A DNA stretch of 64,000 nucleotides from Phanerochaete sordida (taxonomy: Eukaryota > Basidiomycota > Agaricomycetes > Polyporales > Phanerochaetaceae): positions 248,001 to 312,000 of the forward strand of contig BPQB01000033.1 of the NCBI GenBank assembly GCA_019973155.2, written 5' to 3'. The number at the start of each line of letters is the position of its first letter. Within the stretch, counting starts at the first letter, position 1. Position numbers and translations under genes: made by a program. A model generated the notes under the pieces. That model was not told the origin of the DNA. It made no database searches and saw only the letters and a program-made list of their open reading frames with translations. Of the stretch, positions 25,263 through 37,051 are shown one piece after another.

Positions 25263-26870
25263 CAGTCTGGCGGAGGCGATGAAGTGGCCAGATTCCTTAC
25301 CTCCGCTAGAAGCGGATGTGGCTGCAAGGCGGAGCTGGCCACACTTCGCCTTGCAGTCACACCCGCGCCATGCCCCTCCAACCATTACAAAGAATAAGGT
25401 ACTACGAAGAAATAAGTAGAGCAGCAAAAACAGGAGTGCAGTCAAGAATAGCAGATAGAGATAGGTCCGGGACTGTTGAGGTCTGTGGGCAAAGGATGGG
25501 TAGATGGACCGTGGATGATGAAAGCGGGCAAAGCGGGCGTACCTTACTCGGTGTCCTCGACAGGATGCAAGGAGAATTGCAGATGTGCGCGGGGCACGCA
25601 AACATAGGAAAAGGCTTCTGTGAATAAGTCATAAGCACGCAAAGAAAAACAGGAAGAGCGGTGACAAACGACGGTGGATTGAGGGTGGACGACGACATGG
25701 AGCTCTCGCCGTAGCACGACGCGTATGACGCGATACCTTAGAACGCGATTAACATAAATTACAAGAGTCTACAAAGGATATACGTACCTCAGCTATTCCT
25801 CGTGCCCTCCGCGGCATCGAGAGCGGGTGTGAGTGCAAGGCAAGGGAGGCCAACCCCTCGCCCGCGGCCACACCACTCGGCCCCCGGTACCGCCTTCCCC
25901 TCCGCGTGTCCCTCAATTTCGGTGGCTGATCGAGTGACGGTCGTCTGTGAAGTCGTCAACAGATACGAGAAGAAATGTACGTGAGCTTCCACCGCGCGTC
26001 AAAGGAATAATCGCGCACGTACCAGAGGAGTATCACGGTCATCGAGCTAAATGCCAGAACAAATATAGACATCAGTGGCGGAAGGGTGTACATGAATCGA
26101 GGCCGACACGAAACAAGAGCAGAAAGGGCAAACCATGGTCGAGAGCAGGCAGGCCGTCATCGGTGTGATCAGGCCTTGAGCCCCGCTTTCCGACCGGTCC
26201 CGGGGGTCGAGTGTGGAGAGCTGAGCGACAGTGGTATCTGAAAAATCTACAACACTGTGGGAGGGTCAACGCAGAGACGTAGAGGATGGCAGTGTGCGGG
26301 CAGGCGCACCAGCGAGGTCGCGGTGGCTTGATGCGGGCGGGAAACGGTTTTGGATCTGCCGACCGTGGTGGCGAGGACCTGTCAAAGCTCAGGCAAAGCG
26401 CGAAGTCAGCGAGCTCAGAACGCAGCTAGCAGAGAACTACTTAACCGCTGCCGAGAGCCACACCTCATCGGACTCGTCAGCCCTCAGCGCGCTTTCCGAC
26501 CGGGTCCGGGGCCTTGCGTGCCGGGCTCGGTGTGCGGGTCGTCTTGCGGGTGCGCCGGCGGCGCGGGGACCTGGAGCAGAGTGCGGAGGGTGAGGCGGAA
26601 GGCAGTACAGTGGACCCGCGCTCAGACAGCCGGGGAACAGAAACAGGTCACCTCGCCAACACCACGGCGCCACCCGCAGTGTCGGCGTCCCGTCTTGACT
26701 CTTCGCCCACGGACTTGAGGAGACCCGGTCTTGACACTGCACGCGCGCTCTTGAGGAATCTTCGTTCGAGGTTGAGGTATGTTGCCATGCCGGACCAGCG
26801 GACAGGGGACAGGGTGAGGAGCAGAGGAGATGGTGGTATGGAGGAAGGAGAAGGGATGCAGTCGAGAGGC
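25263..26870 (+). repeat. Interspersed repeat copy A (about 1.6 kb, non-coding)
   Basis: Member of a four-copy family in this window. It begins near a hairpin (25323-25355). A middle module follows containing GAGAGCAGGCAGGCCGTCATC (about 26139) and GGGAGGGTCAACGCAGAGAC (about 26261). A 3' module contains AACAGGTCACCTCGCC (about 26642) and GAGGAGACCCGGTCTTGAC (about 26716), and it ends near GCAGTCGAGAGGCT. It matches copy B along essentially its whole length. No conserved reading frame, long terminal repeat or transposase was seen; the edges are approximate. Confidence 0.8.
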
Positions 26871-27076
26871 TCTTTCGTCCTGATGTGGCGCATAGGTCAT
26901 CCAGAGAAAGCGGAAGACCTTCGTTTGAGATCTGTGCATAGAATAGGCAGCAATACCAAACTCAAAATTACAGCTTACGCACTTACATATTGTCTTGTCT
27001 AGAGTCCGAGTCCCGACTCATATATGGTGCAGACTGTGCCATTCGCGAGTCGTGGATCAATACAGCCCAGACGGGC

Positions 27077-29007
27077 TCACAGTGCGTGATACATCATCCC
27101 GCCCGCGCCCTGGAATTTATTCACGCGCTCCTGCTCCTCGCGCACCGCTTCGAGGCGGGCCTGCTCCTCCTCACGAGGGAAGAATCCCTTCCCATCCCAG
27201 CTACGGCACGCTTCGCCCTCGCGCATCCACCCGAGGCGGTCCGCCGTGAGGCCTGCCGCGCGCACGAAGAGCGTACCGTCAAGCACCTCCGCGCCGCTGA
27301 GCCCGCTGCCCACGTCGCCTTCGGCGACGGCGCGGTCCGTCGGAGACAGGCCCGAGAGGCCCGCGAACGCGCCCGGGCGCGTGCCGCCGAGCCACTCCGC
27401 GAAGTGGTACAGTGCCCGCTGCGCCTTGCAAAGGTGCTCGTTTGGGTGCACGAGCGTCGTCTGCACGATCGCGAGCCACGGGTTCGGCGTGCCCTGTGTG
27501 CGCGGGTCGCTCGGCGGGAGCGTGTCCGCGGCCGCCTGCGGTACCGCGCCCGGCGGGCACGGGTGTGCGGACGTCGCCGCGTAGAACGCCGAGATCGGCA
27601 ACGCGGGCCTCCCACGAGCGATGTAGAGCACGATGCTGAAGGCGAAGTAGGTCTTCAGCAGGACCGCCGCAGATCTAGGCGTGAGCACGTTGAGGAGCGA
27701 AGATGTCATTAGCGTTGAGGTAACAAGGTGCATCCTGCATGGGCTGGGTAAGCGTCCGTACCCAGCATCGTGCGGCAATACGTACAGGAAGAAGTCGCCG
27801 TTGAACTCTTTCTTATCGTCTTCACCCTTTTCGCGTCCGGCCCAGCCACCGACGGCGTACACGACATTGTTGACCCAGACAACCTCCTCGAATTTCGCGC
27901 GGAGCACCGCCGAGTCTTCGGTGACGGTGTCGAACCAGCTTTGAAGGTACTCGATGAGCTTCGCGCCGCCGAGGCGAACAACGCGGTTCACGCTGTTCTC
28001 GTTTGCGCCCGGCTGCACAGGCAGACCAATGTTCCGCGGCTCAAACTCGGGGTCACGCGCGACCTGGGCAAGGATGGCGAGCGCATGAACGTCGTCCGTC
28101 TGGGCGGTGGTGGCGGAGAGGGCTATAGAGGCGAGTCTGGAAGCTATGCCTGTCGCGCCGGCCCCAAACAGTTCCGGAGTGAACAGAACCTCAGCTTCAA
28201 CAGGCTGCACGGCAGCCTCGGATAGTCCTGTAACGGATACTGAATTGGCGTACGGTACAGTTAAAGACGCAAATACCGACCTTCTGCTATGAGTCCAGGC
28301 AAGCTGAACTCAGCACCGTAGCCCGCGTGAATGAGTGGGTGCACGAAACCAGCCAGGAAGCGGCTCAGCATCAGCGGCTTCGTGCCGGTCTTCGCAGGGG
28401 TTAGGTTTGCATCAGCGGACATGACGTAGTCCTCGAGCACACGCTGGATGGCATTCTTGCCGGCGGCCTTGTCCTGGAGTTTGTGTGCGAAGAACGCAAC
28501 GAATGCTTGGTAATACCTGGGGCGTGGTCAGCATTGTAGGTGCGACGTGGTCATGTTTGCGCGAACCTGTCATCGCCGAGGAAGTCCTTCCAGTTTGAGT
28601 CGTCGAGGACGACCTCCTCCATGTCCTCGCGCACCTTGCGTGCCTCGAAGGTCTCCGGTGGCGCGAACGCCGGCCGCTGGTACACGACGTGCGTGTGATA
28701 CGCCGCGTCGAGCAGGCTCGCGGGTGCCCCCATAGCGTATATTGCGAGTAGGTGGTGCGCTGCATGGCTGCGGGTACGCTGGTCAGATCGTAGCCGTCCC
28801 AGCCCGTGAACGAGACACGCACTTATGGAAATGCTGGTCGTTGAAAAAGATGTGCCAGCGCTGATGGTTGTCCTTGAGATTGGTGAGAAGCGCCTCCGTG
28901 CTCTCGCTGCTCCAGCCGGCGTGCCTAATCGGCGCGGGCACTACCGAAGGGTGCGGCGGCGCAGGCCAGGGGAAGCGGGTGCTGAGTTCGTCGGGAGTGG
29001 CGTCCAT
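27077..29007 (-). CDS. Questin-oxidase-like (Baeyer-Villiger type) protein 2
   Basis: 573 residues, close paralog of the gene at 16-18 kb. Exons: 29007-28823, 28767-28567, 28516-28281, 28227-27786, 27734-27077. The first two exons have exactly the same lengths as in paralog 1 (185 and 201 nt), and all four introns are in the same places. HAGWSSESTEALL, NHAAHHLLAIYAMGAP, HPLIHAGYGAEFSLPGLIAE, EFEPRNIGLP and MHLVTSTLMTSSLLNVL mark the family. The last intron (51 nt) has no in-frame stop, so a retained form would add 17 residues. Everything needed for function appears intact. No polyketide genes are nearby; the substrate is unknown. Confidence 0.8.
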
Positions 29008-29060
29008 GGCTGAGTGCTGACTGCGATAGACGATGGTGAGGTGTGGCGGCGCGCGCGTGG

Positions 29061-29068
29061 TTATATAC
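29061..29068 (-). promoter_or_regulatory. TATA element of questin-oxidase-like gene 2
   Basis: GGTATATAA on the minus strand, 54-62 nt before the ATG at 29007. Confidence 0.55.
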
Positions 29069-29973
29069 CGTCCTCGTCGATAGGCCGCCAGGTACACGCG
29101 CCTCGTCCGCAAAGTAGCAATCATGGGCATTTCTCGCAGGAATGACATGACGTTACGTGCCTCCGCGCCGCAGCCTGGCTCTCTCATTTATCTCCTCTGG
29201 ATATGGACGAACGTGTCATAGAGAGGAGCCAGGTTATGTCACAGGTCCCCTATGGAGCGTTATTTGTCAGCATGCTGCGATGTTCTACTCGGAGTCCTAC
29301 GCGCATGAACTCACCGTGAGGCTGCGCCGCCGTTCAGCGAGGATAGTCAGGGCGCTGCTAAGCAGTGTATAGTTGATGCACATTCTCGTTCTGTAATGTG
29401 GCGTAAGTGCGATGGCGTCTTGAAAGGACTCGTCTCATACCTCTCCTGGGCGCTTCGTTATGAGACGCCACACGCGTACTCACCGAGCTGGCCCTGGTGA
29501 CGCGCACAAACTCAGCTCAACTAGAGAGTATCATAGACGTTAAAAACCGGAACTTACCATTCAGCTATTGGCTGGGAGGAAGACTTGGTCAAGGACGGGT
29601 CAACATGGTCGAATGCGCTTCCCGTCCTGCCTCCAACCTCAGGCTAATGATGCTGCGTGGCGTTAGTATTTTATGTTCAACATTCAATGTTGCAACTCTA
29701 ACCACAGTTCCGTGTGCAATAGGAAGACCAAGTGTGAATCAGGAGGAGACTATGCCGCCGGGCCAGAAGACCTGGCTTCCGATAACCGCTGATGCAGAAG
29801 GTCATGTGGCATGCGTAGTATCACGCCGGCCGGGCTACGTGTTATCGGAACCATCCTTTCCTTTGCCCGACTCGAGAGAGGAGACCCTCTCTTGTTCATC
29901 GACATTCAAGTGCGCGTACAAGTGCGCAAGCTAAACCCACTCCAAGGCACGTTCATCCTACAAAACAAATACC
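29069..29973. other. Divergent intergenic region
   Basis: 0.9 kb between the questin-oxidase-like gene 2 and the PhyH gene; no gene seen. Confidence 0.4.
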
Positions 29974-31108
29974 ATGTCAGCGCAGCAGGGCCCGCAACCA
30001 AGCGAACAAACCTACAAGTCGCTCTACGACACTCAGGGCTTCGTCGTCATCCCAGACCTTATCCCGCCCGCGCAGTTCCCTGAGCTGTTCGCGGCGGCCG
30101 AACGCGCTACTGCGCGGACGCGTGAGGGCGCCTGGCCGCACCGGCGCACGGTCGGTCGCCAGTTCCCGCCCTTCGACGAGAGCGGCACACCGGACGTCTG
30201 GGGCGTGCAGCATATCATGCACCCTGCACTTGGCGAGCGCGCCTTCGCGGAGTGGTACACGAGCGATGCCCTCCTGCGCACGGCATGCGAGCTGATGGGG
30301 TGTGGCAAGAAAGAGCTCCAAATGGGTGAGTGCCGACTTGCAGGCTTGTGACTTTCTGGGCGAATGTGATCCTGATGGCTCGCTGATAATATGCCAGAGC
30401 TCTTCAACATGCTCGTGAACCCCGAGCGCGCCGACTTCGCGTTGCGCTGGCACCGTGACGATGTGCGGGAAGACGCTACTGAAGATGAGGAGCGCGAAGC
30501 CCTGGGCAAGTGGCACTATGGGGTGCGAACTGTCTTCGTCCTTCGTCAGTTGAGTCTGATCCTTGGTGCAGGTCCAATGGAACACGTACGACTTTACTTG
30601 CTGATGACTGCAGTGCCTTCCTGATAGCTCCACTCTAGAGCACTGCTAGAGGATTCGTGTCTCTTCGTCGTCCCCGGCTCGCATGCTGTGCCGCGCACAC
30701 CCGAGCAGCGCACACACTCCTCGACGCTAGCTGCACCGAAAGATCCCATGGACATGCCAGGCGCAATTCGCGTCGTGCTGAAACGTACGTCTTCCAGCGC
30801 ATTAAGACCGCGAAGACTCGCACTCACCTTCGCTCTGATACCAAGCCGGCGAGACAGCCTTCTACAACAGCAACATCCTCCACTGCGCAACGTACTCGTC
30901 TAGTGCGCCCCGGCTGACACTGCATGCTTGCATTGGCTGCACACGTGGTGGGTCCACTCGTGCTCGCAATATCCTGCAGCATGGTCTTGCATGGATGGAA
31001 GGCGATGAGTTCCGCGATTCGCTGAATGATCAAGGGAAGGAGATGCTGCAGCGACTCTTGAATATGAAGAAGGGCACAGGAAACCTTGGATACGCGCTGT
31101 CGAATTGA
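29974..31108 (+). CDS. Phytanoyl-CoA dioxygenase (PhyH) family protein
   Basis: Fe(II)/2-oxoglutarate oxygenase fold; family members hydroxylate a range of small molecules. 299 residues in five exons: 29974-30325, 30398-30522, 30572-30585, 30639-30784, 30846-31108. Exon 3 is only 14 nt. GFVVIPDLIPPAQFPELF opens the fold. The iron-binding H-x-D is in LRWHRDDV and the second histidine in FYNSNILHCATY. RGGSTRARNILQHGLAWM closes the protein in the manner of fungal PhyH proteins. With the microexon included, the segment YGVQWNTALLEDSCLFVVPG is continuous; without it the frame breaks. Ends tail to tail with the Dap1-like gene, 108 bp apart. Substrate unknown. Confidence 0.85.
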
Positions 31109-31216
31109 GGGGAAGCGAAATCACAGCGTCGATGAGGAATCCGATCCGCGTTCTGCAAACAGCCTAATGTACAAGAGAGCATAGATAAAATTCCAACCTG
31201 AGCCGTGGTCTATCGG

Positions 31217-31924
31217 TTAAGCAGCGTCGTTCTCGACGAGACGGCCGCAAATAATGTACTTGTTGGCGAAGTGGTCCATCCAGCCTGGCCAGAGCGCGTG
31301 AGCACGTACTCGGGGTCAGGACAGCGTTATTACATACCTCTCATGTTCTCACTACATCGTACGCGTGCGTTAGCAGCGATAAAACTAAACTAGCAAAAAA
31401 CGTACATTTCCTCGCCAGTGAGGTCCTCGAGCTTATCCAGCGGCTGGTCGATGTCGGTGAGCATTTCTATTTGAAGGATGTCAGATTACGGTGGAACTAG
31501 GGCCAGATCACAACGTACCCTCGTCAAAGGACTGCTTTGCCATGCCCCTCGAAGCATCACGTCCAGCAAAGTTGGCATACATGCCGCCTGGAAGCTTAAT
31601 GAGCCTTCGCACCCCTTCAGAGTGCTACATGAACATACCAGGACCATAGAAGCTCCTCCCTGCAGTCACGTCATACACAACGCCCTTGATAGCGAGCAGT
31701 ATGCGCGGGTTGTCCGTGCCATTGAATGGCTGAAGCGTGCGCGGAGTGTACGTCTTGAAGAGGAGCGTCGGCGGGTGCCCGCGCGGCATCCAGGTGTACG
31801 AGTGCTTGAATTCGTTAGGCACCGTCTTCGGCGTCGACGCGGACGGGAGGATGATCCGCTGCACGCAATAGAGGACGTAGAGCAGCAGCGCAGTGTTTAC
31901 GGGTAGGCCGAGGTCGAACGACAT
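31217..31924 (-). CDS. Dap1/MAPR-like cytochrome b5-fold haem protein
   Basis: Membrane-associated progesterone receptor family; in yeasts Dap1 binds haem and supports the sterol P450 Erg11. 165 residues; exons 31924-31639, 31587-31519, 31466-31406, 31351-31338, 31284-31217. The N-terminus holds one membrane segment (NTALLLYVLYCVQRIIL). The b5-like core is TYTPRTLQPFNGTDNPRILL, IKGVVYDVTAGRSFYGPGG and YANFAGRDASRGMAKQSFD. The C-terminus is LTGEEIENMRGWMDHF. Exon 4 is a 14-nt microexon. The start is the ATG at 31924; the frame upstream has only TTG. The fold, tyrosine-containing core and length (about 150-170) suit the family. It shares a 328-bp divergent promoter with the S9 peptidase gene. 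Confidence 0.88.
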
Positions 31925-32252
31925 CGTGGTCAAGGTCAAAGGTGTCGCCGCCGCTTTGCCGCCAGAGCGGACGTCACGGCTTGCTCCCTACCTCCACCGT
32001 CCCGGGTCGGAGTGCACTCTTGCGACGTTTCAGACTCTCTCCAAGTTTCGACAGGTCACAGCGGCATGGTGCGCGTCGGCGGGCTGCCTCCTTCGGGGAC
32101 TATATGCTGGTCCAGGCTGTCTCCATTCGCGAGAGGTCCGGGCCGCGTCGAGGACACGGACGATGTCATAGCGCTTTCGTAGTTGCACGCTCATATCGCA
32201 CTCTGCTTCCGTCCTTCATCTCCCTCTGAACGACAAAGCGATACAGGACAGA
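31925..32252. promoter_or_regulatory. Bidirectional promoter region of Dap1-like and S9 peptidase genes
   Basis: 328 bp between two divergent ATGs. It must hold both promoters; no clear TATA element was seen. Confidence 0.45.
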
Positions 32253-34586
32253 ATGGCGCCGCGCGTAGCACCGTACGGCACTTGGGATAGTCCTATCACA
32301 GCCGACGCCATCGCGCAGAGCGTACGTGGTCATCTCAAGCATACATGCATATGTACTGAGAGGGGTGTAGGCAAACAGCGTCGCGGAGATCTTCGTTGAT
32401 CCAGTCACCTCTACCGTGTACCACGTCGAGAGTCGTCCCTCCGAGGGTGGACGGTGTGCTATTGTCAAGACTGAAGGGGGCGTCGACCTTGTGGGAAAGG
32501 AGTTTAACTGTCGTACTGGAGTCCATGAGGTGCGCGTTCTTTCACTCTTGACAAGGCGTATGCTTGACCTTTCCATAGTACGGAGGAGCTGCTGCAGCCG
32601 CATACAGCGGAACAGTATTCTTCTCGAACTTTGCCGATGGCCGCGTTTACGCTGTGAAAGACGGGTCGGCTCCCACTCCTGTTACACCAGGTACGCGTTC
32701 GTTTCCAGTCCTTGACGTTCGTCGGCTTATGTCGCTGTCACAGAGAGCAAAGTGCTGCGTTATGCCAACTTCGCTGTGCATCCCAAGTTTCCCTACGTCC
32801 TTGTCTGTGTCTGCGAAGACCATACGCACCCAGAGCCTTCCGCGGTCTCAACGTCGCTCGTCACGATCAATACGATGACGCATTCCACCGAGCCTCTCGA
32901 CGCTGTCGCGTCATTGGTCGCGGGCGCCGACTTCTATGCCTCTCCGACTTTCTCGCCCGATGGGACGCGTCTCGCGTGGCAGCAGTGGAACCACCCCGAC
33001 ATGCCATGGACTGGCTCTGAGATCTACGTTGCGTCCATCGCCCTCGAAGGCGGTCGTGTGCAGATCAAGGACAAGGTTCTCGTCGCGGGCCGCGCGAAAG
33101 AGGTGTGCGCCGCGTTCCCGGCGTGGGTGAGCGACCACACGCTTCTCTACACGAGCGACGTGAGCGGCTGGCACAACCCGTGGACATACGACCTGCGGAC
33201 ACAGAAGACGAGCGCCGTACTGCCCCAGCCCATCCCGGAAGACTTTGCGATGCCCCAGTGGGCGCTGGGCATGTCCTTCGGTGCGACCCTAGGCAATTTC
33301 AGCACCGCGGGCGTGACAGAGCATGTTCATGTGCAGGGCAGCACTGGCGAGGCACAGGTCGTGCTTTACAGCGCCATCCGCGCGGGCCGTGCCGTGCTCT
33401 ACCTCCTCAGCCTACACAGCGGTACACTCGAGGAGCTCGAGTGCCCATACGTTACCGTCGAGTACGTGCGACGTGTCACGGCGGACTCCGTCGTGTTCCT
33501 CGGTGCGAAGACCGACGCTGGGCGCAAGGTCATCCTCTGCACGCTCAAGGAGTACTCAAAGCCGAAGTTCACGCCTCTCGGCACGCAGGACTCCAGCAAA
33601 GAGGCGTGGAAGGCGCTCTTCTCGCCCCCGCAGTCGCTCGTGCTCACGATCCCTGAAACCGGCGAGCCTCTCCACATCATGTTCCATCCACCTACAAACC
33701 CCGAGTACGTTGGTCCTGAGGGCGAGAAGCCGCCATGCGTCGTATCCGTGCATGGAGGTCCAACGGGCATGGCGGACCAGGCTCTGGATTTGACGGCGCA
33801 GTACTTCACTAGCCGCGGCTTCGCTTGGTATGTGCTCCTTTGCCTTAGATGTCGACTGTCTACTGACTCACACCTGCAGGGTTGACGTGAACTACAGCGG
33901 CAGCAGCGGGTACGGCCGCCAATACATGTCCGTTTCATTTCCTCATCAGCTTTGCCGCCGACTGACACGCACACAGCGATCGCCTCGCCGGCCAGTGGGG
34001 CATCGCAGACGTGCGCGACTGCGCGCTGACCGTGCAGCAGCTCGCCGCCGCGCCGCACTCACTCATCGACGCCGCGCGCACCGCGATCCGCGGGCGCTCG
34101 TCGGGCGGGTACAGCGTGCTGCAGACGCTGTGCATGTACCCGACGGCGTTCGCGGCCGGGACGTCGCACTTTGGCATCAGCGACCTGCGCAAGCTCGACG
34201 AGTTCACGCACAAGTTCGAGAGCCGCTACTGCGAGGGCCTCCTCGGCGGCACGCCCGCCGAGTGTGGCGACGTCTACGACGCGCGCAGCCCGATACACAA
34301 CGCGGACAAGATCCAGTCGCCGCTCCTGGTGCGTGCTATCGATGGCGAGTAAGGGTGCTGCTGCTGATGTTCTGTGCAGGTGCTCCAGGGCTCCGAGGAC
34401 GCGGTCGTGCCGCCCGAGCAGGCGGAGCTTATCGTCAAGTCTATCCGCGACCGCGGAGGCAAGGTCGAGTACATCGTCTTCGAGGGCGAGGGCCACGGCT
34501 GGCGCAAGGCCGAGAACGTCAAGCGTTCTCTCGAAGAGGAGCTGCACTTCTACGAAGGTGTCTTTGGTCTGAAGCGCGCCGCATGA
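32253..34586 (+). CDS. Prolyl-oligopeptidase-family (S9) serine peptidase
   Basis: 676 residues in seven exons: 32253-32321, 32371-32529, 32579-32690, 32744-33827, 33880-33927, 33977-34328, 34380-34586. The N-terminal two-thirds is a beta-propeller-like region with repeats such as FYASPTFSPDGTRLAWQQW and CAAFPAWVSDHTLLYTSDVS. The C-terminal alpha/beta-hydrolase domain opens with PPCVVSVHGGPTGM, then VDVNYSGSSGYG, the nucleophile motif IRGRSSGGYSVL (G-x-S-x-G-G), the acid in LQGSEDAVVPPEQ and the catalytic histidine in EGEGHGW. This is the acylaminoacyl-peptidase / dipeptidyl-peptidase arrangement without a signal peptide or membrane anchor, hence probably cytosolic. Exact specificity cannot be read. 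Confidence 0.88.
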
Positions 34587-35005
34587 GAAGGGAGGTGTAA
34601 AGATTAATCGCAATGCTGCTGTACAACAGGTCGAGAATTACAAAGAAATGACGTACTTCTACGGGGCGTGTACTGTCACCAGCACCCGAAACGAACGAAA
34701 GCCTGCTGCGGATAGGTATAGTGACAGTTGCTGGCTCTGTCGAGGTAAAGTGGCAAGGGTGAGCAGCCCAATTCGGATGTGGCGCATGCACATGGGCTCC
34801 GTCGCAGGCCGCGCCCGCTGAGGCGCCACCATCCCCTCATGTTCCGCGGTGGCTGACCCCCCTGGTCCTCCTGTCGTCATCGACGTTCTCAGGGGTGATC
34901 TCGCTGACGTCAAAGGGCAATGACAGCGTGCTCGCCCAGAGGCTGACATCCTCATTCCGGAAGTTCCGCAGGACGCGCCCTCGCCTATAATAATCGCGAG
35001 CAAGC
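34587..35005 (+). other. Spacer between the S9 peptidase gene and repeat copy B
   Basis: About 420 bp, no gene seen. Confidence 0.4.
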
Positions 35006-36585
35006 CTCTCGGCTGCACCCCCTCCTCCTTCCTCCTCACCACCATCTCCTCTGCTTCCTCCCCTGCCCGCTGGTCCGGCATGGCTCAATCCTCAACCTCT
35101 CACGAAGATCCCCAAGAGCGCGCGTGCAGTGTCAAGACCGGGTCTCCTCAAGTCCATGGGCGAAGCGTCAAGACGGGACGCCGACGCTGCGGGTGGCGCC
35201 GCGGTGTCGGCGAGGTGACCTGTTTCTGTTCCCCGGCGGTCTGCGCGCGGGTCTGCTGTACTTGCCTTCCGTCTCACCGCCTGCACTCTGCTGTAGGCTG
35301 AGTCGACACCGACGCACCCGCAAGACGACCCGCGCATCGAGCTCGGCACGCAAGACGCAAGAGCAGGACCCGGCCGGAAAGCGCGCGGAGGGCTGACGAG
35401 CCCGGTGAGGCGTGGCTCTCGGCGGCGGTCAAGTAGTACTCTCGTGTTCTGCGTTCTGAGCTCGCTGATCTCGCGCTTTGCATGAGCTTTTACAGGTCCC
35501 GATTTCAGTGTCGCTAGGCTCGCGGACGCAGATCCAAGACCTTGCCCGCCCGCCTCAAGCCATCGCGACCTCGCTGGTGCGCCTTCCCACCCTGCCGTCC
35601 TCTACGTCTCTGCGTTGACCCTCCCCCAGCGTCTTTGATTTTTGCAGATACGACCGTCGCCCAGCTCTCCACGCTCGGCTCCCGGGACCGGTCGGAAAGC
35701 GGGGCCCGAGGCCTGATCACACCGATGACGGCCCGCCTGCTCTCGACCGCGGTTTGCGCTTTCTCCTCCCGCATGTCGGCTGCGCTCCATGTACATCCTT
35801 CCGCCGCTGACACACATCTTCCCTCGCGTTTAGCTCGCTGGCCGTGTTTATTCCCTAGTACGTGCGCAGCTGCTCTTTCGACGTGCGACGGCGGCTGACA
35901 TGCGTTTCCCCTAGGACCTGCCGCCGACCTCGCATACGACGGTCGTACAGTTAGCCGCCGATTTCGAGGACACGCGGAGGGGAGGGCGGTGCCGTGGGCC
36001 AGAGTGGTGTGGCCGCAGGCGGGGGTTGGCCTCCCCGCCTTGCACACACACCCGCTCTCGGCACCGGGGAGGGTGGGAGGAGCAGTCGAGGTACGTACAC
36101 TCCTCTTATGCTCGCGTGGTATGCGCTGACTATGTTGTATGGTAGAGCATCGTATGCGTCGTCGCGCAGCGATGGCTCCATGTCGTCGACTATCATCGTT
36201 TGTCGCCGCTCGTCCTTCTTCTCCTGCGCTTGCTGACGACTGTCCCATAGAAGTCAGCCCCTACTCTCGCGTGCTTCGCGCACACCCGCGATTATCCTTG
36301 GACGCTCCCGCGTCACCCGACCAGGGTACGTCGGCTTCCATTACCCACCCGTGCCATGCTCATCATGAGTCTGCAGATCTCGGCGGTATCGGATCGAATC
36401 GTTTCTGCTTTGCTCGCCTGCGCGCCTGGTTTCGCTGCTTTGCTTGTTTATTCTTACTACACTATTTTTGTAATATTGTGGCTGGGGGAAGGGGAGGGGC
36501 GGGCGTGACTGCAAGCCGAAGTCTGGCCAGCTTCGACTTGCAGCCACATCCGCGGTGGGCGGGGGTGGGGAAGTTAGCCACTTCT
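35006..36585 (-). repeat. Interspersed repeat copy B (about 1.6 kb, reverse orientation)
   Basis: Reverse complement of copy A along nearly its whole length. Hairpin at 36510-36542; middle module near 35735; CACCTCGCCGACACCGCGG region near 35210; end near 35006 (GCCTCTCGGCTGCACC on the plus strand). The match to copies A and C covers both the hairpin and the downstream modules in the same order. No coding potential is conserved among copies. Confidence 0.8.
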
Positions 36586-36967
36586 TCACCTTCGCCGGGG
36601 GCGGCGGACGGGGGTTGCTGTTTTTGTGAAGAGCTGTCCCTCCGCTGCAGGCAGCCGTTGCTAACGGGCGCCTATTTCATTGCGCTGGATAACTTCGTCC
36701 ATACCGTGATTTTATTCGTCTATGGGTACGCGTCGCCTCGGTTGCCAGATGTGGCGCAGAGGCTTGGAAAGGCAAAAAATATGTCTGTGCTGTGACACAC
36801 AGAGTAATCAGTGGCAGATTGAATATCTGATGAGCTCTGGGGCCTGAATTTGAGTGTTGAGTCGAGACAACCGCAGGCCTCGCTGGGCGGGCTGGAGGAC
36901 GCCACAGCCTATTTGGGGCGGACACGCGTGCGGCGGCACGTGCCCGTGCGTCTGCCCGCCCACGGCG
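36586..36967 (+). other. Spacer between repeat copy B and the NC2-alpha gene
   Basis: About 380 bp, no gene seen. Confidence 0.4.
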
Positions 36968-36976
36968 CCTATAAGC
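36968..36976 (+). promoter_or_regulatory. TATA element of the NC2-alpha gene
   Basis: CCTATAAGC, 76-84 nt before the ATG at 37052. Confidence 0.5.
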
Positions 36977-37051
36977 GGAAACCGCTCATTCCTGTTCCTC
37001 GTCCGTGCACCGACCCACACACACGCCCAGCACCCGCCGCCGCCCCCAGCG

